A DNA stretch of 64,000 nucleotides from Bugula neritina (Eukaryota; Bryozoa; Gymnolaemata; Cheilostomatida; Bugulidae): the NCBI GenBank assembly GCA_964035545.1, contig OZ037770.1, positions 363,001 through 427,000 on the forward strand, in the 5' to 3' direction. The translations under genes were made by a program, and so were the position numbers. Positions within the stretch are counted from its first letter, which is position 1; every line of letters begins with the position of its first letter. The notes below the pieces were generated by a model. It searched no databases. It worked only from the letters and a program-made list of their open reading frames with translations, and was not told where the DNA came from. Positions 1 through 20,078 of the stretch are shown one piece after another.

Positions 1-84
1 ACTCACAGCTATCTCCAGACGACTCAGTTACTTGCCTTCCGCTACAGAGAGCACGACGTCTGCGTTCTAAAGCTCGCTGAGTAA
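1..84 (+). CDS. Partial exon or gene end at the left edge
   Basis: An open frame runs from the first base to a TAA at 82-84 and would give 27 residues starting T-H-S-Y-L-Q. The stretch is much less AT-rich than the 470 bases after it, as the confirmed exons further on are. A donor-like GTAAAG begins at 81, so it may be an internal exon, possibly from the helical-repeat part of VPS15, or the last exon of another gene. I do not recognise the peptide. Its phase (two bases left over at 80) does not join directly to the next certain VPS15 exon at 558, so another exon would be needed between. Confidence 0.3.
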   Translation, partial: THSYLQTTQLLAFRYREHDVCVLKLAE

Positions 85-557
85 AGACTGCGACTGGACG
101 TTATGTTGTGTGAAATTGTGTCACTATGATTTTGAATTCTGAACAAAAATATATTATGAAATATATTGAAGTAAAAACAAGATATCTTTGTTTTGTTTTC
201 ACTTTACAAACTTTATAATTTGCTGTTCCACTTCCCTCTAGAAGGTTTATTAAAGCGATTTCTGTTTTGTAAAATGAAAGCAACAATAACAAATAGAATA
301 TTGATAATCAGGTCAACCTGATATGCCACAACGTTTAGCTTAATGTAACACATGACAAATATATACAGGCATCTTGAAGAAAGGACAATGTTTCTTAAGC
401 AGTAGCACTACGGCGGTATTCTGGTCCGGGTTTGTGGCCGGGCCAGTAAGCAGACTAGACTCATGCTAGTAGTGCAGTGTTTCTACTCTGTACGTATATT
501 ATGTACAGCACGCTTTCAACTTTATCTCCATAGTGTAGTGTGGTTTATTATTTCTAG
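85..557. other. AT-rich interval, no certain gene
   Basis: Mostly AT-rich and probably intronic to VPS15. A short open stretch at about 400-445 ends at a donor-like GTAAG (446) and has a phase compatible with the exon at 558. Its translation does not resemble the VPS15 family as I know it, so I do not call it an exon. Confidence 0.4.
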
Positions 558-10203
<9,646 letters not shown>

Positions 10204-11040
10204 CATGCAATAGACTTACCTTAATTTACCTGTAGATACACGTTTATTTATCCCTGACTATTTATTGCTCTCTCAATCCCACGATACAGAGAGTTCAACC
10301 CACAGTTGTGCATAGTACTTCATTCTTTTACCTTATCTTGTAATTAATTCTTAATATAATGTATTAATATTCATTTATGATTTCCTGTTTTTAAATGCTC
10401 CAATCTGTCCTTTCAACTGTGTGCTAGATTTTATACACGCAAATTAACAAATATGACTGTTTCCTGCTATAAATATGGCGGCTAAAATACAAGACGAAAG
10501 ATTTTCAGTTTCATAAATTAATGACTATTGTAATGTAGCATGATGGAAAGTAATAATCAAGTGTTTGATATGAAGTTGTGTTCTCTCCAGTTAAAAGAGA
10601 AGATAACTACAGCAAGATTTTTATTATAACAAAAAGTATAGCTGTAATTGTCCTCTCTTTTAAATTCAGAGACCAATAATTATATTTGTGGGTAAATTTT
10701 ATATACAATTATGTTCCAATATAATACAATCTACTTTCTCTTGAGCAATGAGTGATTGAAAATTTCTGCTATAGAGAAGTTGTTTTTTATTAGACTGTGT
10801 TCTTATAAAAGCTGTTGATTAACGGGTAGTCAACTAGCTACCCTGTAAAAGATCTAATAACTGTCAGAAGCACTGGCTATTTCTGCTGTTGATTGTCTTG
10901 TGAGAACTGAGAGTTGTCTTTCCTTTTTAGCTGCTTCAGTAATATACTGTAGTATGTAGTAATACACTGTAGTATATAGTAATATACTGCAGTATATAGT
11001 AATATATTGTAGTATATAGTAATTCATACTGTAGTGGTGT
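10204..11040. other. 3' flank of VPS15, no gene
   Basis: The VPS15 3' untranslated region must begin here, but there is no AATAAA close to the stop; only AATATA-type variants are seen. At 10938-11035 lie about five imperfect 20-bp copies of a GTAATATACTGTAGTATATA-like unit. Confidence 0.5.
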
Positions 11041-11044
11041 AATA

Positions 11045-11768
11045 TAATGTGGTAGTAGCGGTGTGGTGTGGTAGTAGGGGTGTGGTGTGGTAGTAGCGGT
11101 GTGGTGTGGTAGTAGCGGTGTGGTGTGGTAGTAGCGGTGTGGTGTGGTAGTAGCGGTGTGGTGTGGTAGTAGCGGTGTGGTGTGGTAGTAGCGGTGTGGT
11201 GTGGTAGTAGCGGTGTGGTGTGGTAGTAGCGGTGTGGTGTGGTAGTAGCGGTGTGGTGTGGTAGTAGCGGTGTGGTGTGGTAGTAGCGGTGTGGTACTAG
11301 CGGTGTGGTGTGGTAGTAGCGGTGTGGTACTAGCGGTGTGGTGTGGTAGTAGCGGTGTGGTGTGGTAGTAGCGGTTTGGTGTGGTAGTAGCGGTGTGGTA
11401 CTAGCGGTGTGGTGTGGTAGTAGCGGTGTGGTGTGGTAGTAGCTGTGTGGTGTGGTAGTAGCGGTGTGGTACTAGCGGTGTGGTGTGGTAGTAGCGGTGT
11501 GGTGTGGTAGTAGCTGTGTGGTGTGGTAGTAGCGGTGTGGTGTGGTAGTAGCGGTGTGGTGTGGTAGTAGCTGTGTGGTGTGGTAGTAGCGGTGTGGTGT
11601 GGTAGTAGCGGTGTGGTGTGGTAGTAGCGGTGTGGTGTGGTAGTAGCGGTGTGGTGTGGTAGTAGCGGTGTGGTGTGGTAGTAGCGGTGTGGTGTGGTAG
11701 TAGCGGTGTGGTGTGGTAGTAGCGGTGTGGTGTGGTAGTAGTGGTGTGGTGTGGTAGTAGCGGTAGTG
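11045..11768. repeat. 19-bp G-rich minisatellite
   Basis: About 37 head-to-tail copies of a 19-bp unit, GTGTGGTGTGGTAGTAGCG. Variants include shortened units (GTGTGGTACTAGCG) and AGCTGT substitutions that recur in higher-order blocks. On the + strand each period carries closely spaced GG pairs. Frames through it on the - strand (His/Thr/Pro/Tyr repeats) are artefacts. Confidence 0.95.
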
Positions 11769-13495
11769 TACGAGGCAATTATTCAACACTAATGTCTGAT
11801 TAACACCGTATTATAAATTACCTCCTTATTATTAGTAATTATTGTTTCCAATCACAATGGCCCATTAGTTGTCTTAAATTCACAACAAGTCATGTTGAAA
11901 AAGTAGAAATATTTCAATATATGATTATCTGAGCCAACTTCAAACCTGTTGATCCTGTAACTGTATAGCACCACACACCGTATACTGCACTCTGTTGTGT
12001 ATAAAGTAATAATATATAATACAATATAAGTATACAGTGTGTAGTGTACAATCTATACCACACACTGTGTGCTATACACTGTATACCACAAGGTGTATAA
12101 TTCACATTGTATATATTGATACTTTATATGCACCACATTATGTGTTATTTTATGTATTCTATTACAACATAACATATAATATACCATTTTATATATAACA
12201 TGTGATATATATCATTATACTTACTCTACAGTAAGACACCTGAATACATTGTTGCATCATATTAGACTATCTTCATAAGTAGCACATGACTGTACATCAG
12301 AATGTCATTTCGTAACATAATACGCTTAATATAGTCCGCGTCAATCCTTAAAGTTTGTCTCTTGACAATTCTTAACCTATACAGTTATACTGGACATCAA
12401 CTCACATCGAATATGACTGTACATGTATAAATCTATAAGTATTCAATATTAATTATTAATTGATTAATTGGAGATGCAAGAAATACACTAATTTATACGA
12501 AGTAAGTAAATATCAGCTTATAGTTAGAAAGAAGTACAGCTAAACTCAATTGGCACGCATAACCATGATGAAGTGATACAGTTGCCATGCTAAGTGTTCC
12601 TGACAGGCTTATAAATTATTCCTACAATTAATATACAAATAACTTCCAGATGTACGTCTTCCTTTCCCTCTCCGCTCACAGTTGTACTACTAGGTGAACT
12701 TTCTAGCCTGCTAAGACTTGAATTAAATAAGTTTTCTTTTGGGTAGAAATCATTTTCTTAAAGGAAGGGCATTTGGGTAACAAAACATGTGACTGCCAGA
12801 AAAGCTACTACATTTTTAGTGTTCTTTTTTCATTTGTCACTCTATCCTCCATTTTGTCCCCAGTTGCACCTGGAATATTGTAATAGAAGTAGCTATAGTA
12901 CGGGTGGGACACTACACGCACCACAATTCACCAAGCAGGGTTATATACTATGTGTGCATGTAATAACCTATCATGTCTAACCATGCATTGCATTGAGCTT
13001 CATAAACTAGTACTAAGTTAGTTATATATTTGTTATTGTGTAGTTTGGCATTTCACACCAATAAATCATCCAATTCATCAACTCATCAAATTTCACAATA
13101 TGTGTGCATATATATAGCGGAAGGTGTATTCATAGTCACATGAACTAAGCAAAATAACACTTTTAACTTGTTTTCAGTTATCATTCACGCTACATGTGGT
13201 GCTTTATTGACAAATGAATATGCACTTTCCTCTTATAACTACAAATTCGAACACAGTATTGTGTACAAGAGGGCAACACAATACTATGGCTAATCAAAAT
13301 ATAAAACATTTCTCCAAATGAGCACAACTTTTTCCATATGATAAAAAACTGTCAGATAAAAAAGTTGTCATAAATAATTTTCATACTGTACACCGGGGAA
13401 AATTTACAGCTTTTACACTAGCATAACTAATGTCAAGGACATATCTCTGTGTAGCCACACGTCAGCTGCCGTGCTTTGTCGTTAATTACAAAATA
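11769..13495. other. Intergenic, no gene seen
   Basis: AT-rich, with scattered palindromic TATA-like stretches at 11990-12210. No coding, tRNA or rRNA signal recognised. The 3' end of the receptor gene (- strand) must extend into the right part. Confidence 0.5.
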
Positions 13496-14833
13496 TTAGT
13501 AGGTTGAGCGTTCATCTGAGGTGATGCCCGAGAGACCGCTGTAGGTACGACTCAGCTCAGACTTCTCGCTGATAACTGACATGACGTCTACAGCGTCGAA
13601 TACGCTGTGTCTGTCCCTCACCGAGCCCGACCTCGTTCTCTTCACCTCGCCTTTGATGTCTCCACTCCTGCCAAACGTCAAGTCCTCAGTGATGGTGATG
13701 AAGTCACCGTCTGAGTCTGAGTCATCGGAGTTGTGCAGACGGTCGCATACGGACTCCTTGCTTGCTGTCACAGAGTTAGACGAGATCGTCACGACTTGCT
13801 CCATCTGTTTGGGGCGTCTCAAAGTCGCCCATATTTTACGCCTTAAAGCTGGATTGAGGACGAGGAAGACAACCGGTAAAGCAATTAGACAGAGTTTGTG
13901 GAGTATAATACACGCCCTGAATATCACGTCTGGCAGGATCTCGTTACAGAAATAGTCTCCTGTCAGCTCATTGCTGCCGCACATCAGTACTAGTTGGAGA
14001 GAGGCAGCGAATGGTACGAGAGCAAGGAACAGCAGGCCAGTAATGACTACCGCCGACACTGTTCCTTGTTTCATCACTATTTTCCTCCGCATAGAGGTGT
14101 GTAGGTGACTGAGTCTGAGCTTGAGCCTGAATACTACTGCTACAGAGAACACGCTTGTCAGAGCTACAGAGAAGATGGTGAGGGCGGTGTAGACGTAAGC
14201 AAATGCATAACCATATAGTAGGTTCCTATTGCACCTGGTGTTGACGTCTGCACTGAATAGGTTGGTAGTCGGGAGGATGCTGACCACCAGCGCCATGGAG
14301 TAGGCAATGACCAGCAGACAAGCGAGTAAGTGCTTGGTCTGTCTGGTGGATAAATACTCCTTAGACTCCAGTCGTATAAGTCTCTCTACGCTCAGCATGG
14401 GTAGAGACAGCAGTATCGCTATCATGAAATAGTCTGGGGTCAGTGTCATAATCATACACAGTACGGGGTGTGTTATGCCCATCCTATCTTCCTTCATTAC
14501 CATGAGAGGAGCTCTCAGTCCGAGGTCACAGATTGCTACGAGACAAATGTTGGTGAGAATACTGATCATGACCAGACTCGCGTGTTTGGCGATTTGTTTC
14601 CTCAGAAGAAAGAGTAGCAACAGGAAGCCGCACGTCACCAACTGACCAATAGAGGAGACTATAACAGTGGCAACAGCCGGCACACTAAATGTCGTGTCAT
14701 TCAAAATGGCTGCAAACTCGTCATCCATTGTATCGGTTTGTAACTCGGTAGAGTTTAAACGGAAGAGCAGCTCACTTTCTGCCGGGGTGCTTCCTGTTGA
14801 CATCATGCCTTCATTATACAGGAAGTATGTCAT
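13496..14833 (-). CDS. Rhodopsin-like seven-transmembrane receptor
   Basis: A 445-residue single-exon frame with seven hydrophobic segments at about residues 52-77, 87-111, 124-148, 168-188, 207-235, 259-285 and 304-327. C126 near the start of helix 3 and C201 in the second extracellular loop could form the usual disulphide. Helix 3 ends in E150-R151-L, replacing Asp-Arg-Tyr. Helix 7 has N327-P328-A-L-R instead of NPxxY, followed by the basic juxtamembrane RRKIW. The N-terminal 50 residues include possible glycosylation sites (N27-S-T, N45-D-T). The long tail (residues 340-445) has acidic and Ser-rich clusters suitable for kinase and arrestin control. An in-frame TAG two codons upstream supports the start region; M10 or M11 are alternatives. 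Ligand and subfamily are not recognisable. Confidence 0.85.
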   Translation of the reverse strand: MTYFLYNEGMMSTGSTPAESELLFRLNSTELQTDTMDDEFAAILNDTTFSVPAVATVIVSSIGQLVTCGFLLLLFLLRKQIAKHASLVMISILTNICLVAICDLGLRAPLMVMKEDRMGITHPVLCMIMTLTPDYFMIAILLSLPMLSVERLIRLESKEYLSTRQTKHLLACLLVIAYSMALVVSILPTTNLFSADVNTRCNRNLLYGYAFAYVYTALTIFSVALTSVFSVAVVFRLKLRLSHLHTSMRRKIVMKQGTVSAVVITGLLFLALVPFAASLQLVLMCGSNELTGDYFCNEILPDVIFRACIILHKLCLIALPVVFLVLNPALRRKIWATLRRPKQMEQVVTISSNSVTASKESVCDRLHNSDDSDSDGDFITITEDLTFGRSGDIKGEVKRTRSGSVRDRHSVFDAVDVMSVISEKSELSRTYSGLSGITSDERSTY

Positions 14834-16403
14834 CAGCTACAGAGTGTGCAGCGTCGTCTATGGGTTCAAGTTCTAACCTGTAATGAGGTAATGACTGCTC
14901 AGTATATTCTAAAGACTTACACAACGTCCACCATGTCGCATCACATTACATTCTGTCACATGTGTCAGACATGATGTCTGTCACATCACACTACATTATG
15001 TGACAGTACATTACGTCAGACAGTATCATACTATATGTCACCAAGGTGTAAAAGAGCAATACAGAAGGTAAACTTACAGATAAATCTATATTCAACTTAC
15101 CAGCTTGGTGAACCACCAGGATCTGGTGACTTTCTAAAAGGAAACAAGATCTTTTCTTCTTAATAACTATTTCCAAATTACTTGGTTTATAAAGTATCCA
15201 TTGTAATGGCTACAGCTGAAACTTCTCTTGGCGTCTTACCCTCTTACCTTCTCATCTAGCTTACCTTTGTCTCGTTTACAAACAAGCCAATGCTCTCACT
15301 CGTAATGCTCCACTGGGCATGCTCCTTCGGATTAGGCTCACCACAACCTATCATTCACCGTTTCCATACAATCACTCTAAAAGTGAGACTGAAAATCCTG
15401 AATGGTGCACTTTATCATAGAGTAGGTCTGGGAAGTTACACGCCCTTCCCAATTTGCTTGGAGCCAAAGCTAGCTCAGGGCAAATAGCTTAATCTCTTGA
15501 TCTCCCAATTGTGTTTGGAAACGGAGTCACGTAATAAAAGTGTTGATCTGCTGTTTGCTGAAAATGTGTTCAAAATAAATATAAGAATACAAGCAGAGCT
15601 AAATACAATTTTATATACACCAACACACAGATGTGTCAGAAGTGACAGAAGTGTCAGATGTGCTGTTGTTAACATGACACACTGTACAGGTTCCCTCCTC
15701 CATATTCTCATCTACCTAAATGTATAGCCATTAGATATGGTTAATTAGAAAGTTTCCTACAGCATCCAAGCGTTCAAAAACTGGTGATAAGAAGACACAC
15801 AGACAGACGAATCACTCTGTCACCCTGACTCGGCAATTTTTTGTGATTTATATTTTCGTTCTCCGTTACTTCGTCTCACTCTGTAAAAGGAAGTTGATTT
15901 ATGAGAAAGATTCATATATTTGATGAGTTTAACCAGGAATATATGTGATTAGGTCCAACATGCTACAGCAGTATAGAGTGTGTTATAAACATCAATGACT
16001 GTATATGTTACATATGTTATTATGTTACATGTGGGGGGGGGGGAGTATAACTTCTTATAAATTGAGTGGGAATCTAAGCAGTATATAATTGAGTATTTTT
16101 CTATCAAATCATAATAGGTGTTAGAATGTAGGACCTGCATCTAGTTGCTGTAATATAATATTATATACTGTCAACTTGCTATAATAATATATAATATATT
16201 ATCAATAACTGTTATATTATATATGCAAGTTAACAAATTTTTTATACTACATTATATATACTCTATTATATTATTTATTATATGCAAGCAGTCTTTTCTC
16301 TATACAAATTTGCATAAAGCTGAAAATATCATCTATGTGTGCAAATTTACAAGAATTACATAATGTTTATTTGCTGCTATTTCATTGCATATAACAATAT
16401 AGT
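14834..16403. other. Intergenic, nothing certain
   Basis: Contains the upstream region of the receptor gene (repeated TGTCACATCACACTACAT-like motifs at 14930-15030), a G10 run at 16033-16042 and AT-rich sequence. Short frames look spurious. Confidence 0.5.
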
Positions 16404-16690
<287 letters not shown>

Positions 16691-17368
16691 TACCATTCTT
16701 AAAAACTTCTTCAAAGGCTTTCAGAGAGTGGAGATTTTAAACAAATTTTGTATAATACTATGGGCTATTTATAATAATACAATAATATATTACATACCTA
16801 CATAAAATATAATAGTATTATGTTATGCATTATATAGTAATATTATACTATACACTATATAGTAATATATATTGTTATGCATGTATTAAGTAATATATAC
16901 ACAAAATAATATATCATTGTCGTTAATCTGCACTTGAATCTTTACTTAAAAAACCTGCAATGATGTAAAAAACAGTATTTTCATTTTTCCCATTTAACCC
17001 ATCACTATAACTACTGCATCAAGTATCAGACGAGACTGTGTGACTTATCGTCACGTGTCCCATTAGTAGGTCAGTTACTCTGTGACCTTTTATACTCTGC
17101 ACATCCTCTTGGAGCTTTTCCCTGACTGCATATTTCAGCTTCTCTACTCACATACCACAATGAACTCCTGTCAGTTCCTATACCTGCTTTACACAAGCAG
17201 GAAATGCAACTCGTTTCCTTGCCAACTGCCTTCGAGAGTTCTTCAGCCTCTTTTTGAATTACTTCAAACTTTTAATCACAGTTGGAGCCAAACTGGTTAT
17301 TATTAATTTCTTCTACTAGTTTTATAAATTGGTGATTACCCTCTGTATAATAAGCCATTAGGCAACAG

Positions 17369-17530
17369 AGTAGCCGTGGTCCAGAGGTTAGAGTGTCTGC
17401 TTAGTAAACAGGAGGTCATGGGTTCCAACCCGACAAAGACCATTGGTGATGATAGGAAGAGCATTCAGTCATAATTGCTCCTGTGCCCCATCTAAATAAA
17501 TCCTTAACAGAAAAACCCTTCCACTAGGAG
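17369..17530 (+). mobile_element. tRNA-Thr-derived SINE, copy 2
   Basis: GTAGCCGTGGTCCAGAGGTT is followed by CTGCTTAGTAAACAGGAGGT and GGGTTCCAACCC, a good Pol III B box. The anticodon loop TTAGTAA would read AGT, as in tRNA-Thr. The acceptor stem cannot pair and unrelated sequence follows (CATTGGTGATGATAGGAAG), so it is a SINE head and not a working tRNA. Confidence 0.7.
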
Positions 17531-19668
17531 TTCTCACAGGGATAGTGACTATAAACCTGTGCAAGTGTTTTATAATAAGTTACTAGGCAAAGCCGTTTAG
17601 TTCTCACCATAGATACAGATAGTAGATTTACACTCCCCATACTTCCCTGTACGCTCAGACTGACTGGTCATATTGTAAGTTATAATTTCAGGGGTTGGAT
17701 GTAATAATGAGCCCCTCCTTTTTACTGACCCAGCACACTACTTTTATAGTGTATGTGATGTGCAGGGAAAGACTTACTGTAACTGATGGATATCTACCTC
17801 TACCAGTGGTGGATAACAACCCCTGCCAGTGGTGGATATCAACCCCTACCAGTGGTGGATATCAACCCCTACCAGTGGTGGATATCAACTTTTATACCTG
17901 CGGCTGCAGAAAGCTTTGTTTAGCATGAGTTTTAAGGCATTGAAACTTTAATTTAAAGGAACTGATGCTATGTGAAAGACGTCCCCCACCTGCCCTGTAA
18001 GGCAGGCCTAATTGTTCACAGAGTCACATGACGTGACTTCTCGAATGGGAGGATTAGGCTACAACCCAGCATTACTGCAGCTCTCGTAAATGTTGGGGCG
18101 AGTTGTTCACACACCCCATATGCTGGCCCAGCAATAGGCTAACCTAAGTCTATAATCCTGACAGATGGCTACTTACAATCTGCGGTGAAAAGTTCATTCC
18201 TCTAGGATGTCATGAGATTAGAGGAACATACCAGATCACCATGTGAAGCTCTAAAAATCCGGCTGAGTTAAACAATTTTCATCAAATTGCTACATCAAAC
18301 TGAACCTGGTTTCAGCTCAACAAATGTATAACTACTAGTCAATAACATGAAGTTGTCTGCTCCTTATTGGATAAATTCTCTGAAGTCTGCATTAACTAAT
18401 GAAATCTTACCAGTACATATGCCAGAGAGCCAAACTATTTAAAATAACGTAACAAAACTAAATGTTTAAAAGAACTTACAAAAGCTAACCATAGAAAGTA
18501 AAGTTGCTCTCGGTTACAGTGGGGTCCAGTAACTACCAGCCCAGAAACAGGGGGGAGGGGGGGTCCCGGCCCTAAACCGTAGTCCCTAAAGACACTAGCC
18601 CAAGGTCAGTTTTCTTATAGCTAATCAAGATGGCTCAACGTAGCTATAACCATTCATATACTTGTTATATAGAATATATTCAAGTTATCTTCAACCGAAT
18701 TTATGTCTCAGCAAAACACATTTAATTTTAATCTGCACAGCTTGAGCCACTGCCCTGAGTTCTACAGCCATTACACTGAGTTCTACAGCCATTACACTGA
18801 GCTCTGCTTACTCCATGAGAGCACTCGAAGCTGGCACAGAGACAAGTATGTATGGGTAAGCCTAACCCAGGCACTAATAGTATAAATTACTCGCAATGTA
18901 TTCCTTTACTGTAACTCATCAATTATAATTAGTCTACTTTCATTACAGCATCTGGCATGTTCAGCTGTTTGTTAATTACCTTCTCTTACACTGAGAGGGG
19001 TCTACACCCGCCCCACCTTTTACTAATAGCAGCGAGGAACTAGGCCAGCTATTGAGTGAACTAGTTGTGTTACGAGTCTGGTGATGCAAGACAGAGTAAA
19101 CAGTGTATCACGAGTTTCAGATATAGCTTGAGTACCACAACGTTTATTGCAGCAAGTGAGGGTGGCAATGGAACCACCCGATAATCAGCAGAATATAAAT
19201 ATCTTCTGAGAAATTATAGAAATTATATCACGAGACCATAAAATAGTTCATGACATGCAATGGGGTATATTTGGTGTAGAGGGAGATAACTGTACAGGAA
19301 ATAGTCTTATGCTAAGAGAAACTGCGGGCTATATAGTCTGAGTTCATGTAGAGTCTAAGGGAGGGTAAGATAACTTCTCAACTGTACAAGAGACTAGGGG
19401 AAGATGGTCCACAACCTTGCTGGCATCAGTTATATCTGTTACAGGAATCTACAAACAAAGTGTACGGAGTTGTTCTGCCTTGTAAATATGCAACGACATG
19501 CTTCTAACTAATGGTAACAGATCTAGTGTGTTTACAAGTAATAATTGAACTACTAAAAGTAAAAAAGCTACAAAATATGCTGCGATATGATTTCTTTCAA
19601 TTCATGCGGAATATGCATTTTATTTTCATCATTTTTAAAACATATTCTCACAGCAAATTGGGGAAACA
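17531..19668. other. Intergenic, no gene seen
   Basis: Holds a 23-bp minisatellite (listed separately), poly-G blocks at 18550-18566 and moderately GC-rich patches at 17980-18170 that may be old mobile-element sequence. I searched the - strand for a last TIPRL exon and found none. Confidence 0.45.
17806..17888. repeat. 23-bp minisatellite
   Basis: Four copies of CAGTGGTGGATATCAACCCC plus TAC. A single related copy (CCAGTGGTGGATATGAACCC) lies far away at about 47478, which suggests that the unit began as part of a dispersed element. Confidence 0.85.
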
Positions 19669-19679
19669 ATGACTGTGAA

Positions 19680-20011
19680 TGACTCACTCACTCACACCCA
19701 CTCACTCACGCTCACTCACGCTCACTCACTCACTCACACTCACTCACGCTCACTCACTCACTCACTCACGCTCACTCACGCACTCACTCACTCACTCACT
19801 CACTCACTCACTCACTCACTCACTCACTCACCCACCCACCCACCCACTCACTCACTCACTCACTCACTCTCTCACTGAATACTCACTCTCCCACTCACTC
19901 ACTCTCTCACTCACTCACTCACTCTCTCACTGAATACTCACGCACTCACGCACTCACTCACTCACGCTCACTCACTCACTCACTCACTCACTCACTCACT
20001 CACTCACTCAC
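19680..20011. repeat. (ACTC)n microsatellite
   Basis: Mostly ACTC tetranucleotides with ACGC, ACCC and CTCT interruptions. It lies just downstream of the last identified TIPRL exon. Confidence 0.95.
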
Positions 20012-20078
20012 ATGTATCTAACCAATCAAACAAGGAATAGAGTGAGTTACACAAGAAAGCCTGAGTTCTTAGACTCAC

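Noticed and set aside
369-445. A VPS15 exon between the left edge and 558
   Set aside because: Splice-like borders exist and one frame is open, but the peptide does not resemble VPS15 and the phase joins only with an ad hoc acceptor.
11401-11789. His/Thr/Pro/Tyr repeat proteins on the - strand
   Set aside because: Shadow frames of the 19-bp minisatellite.
17369-17441. A working tRNA-Thr(AGT) gene
   Set aside because: The acceptor stem does not pair, the A-box region is altered, and a second diverged copy with the same non-tRNA tail exists. A SINE fits better.
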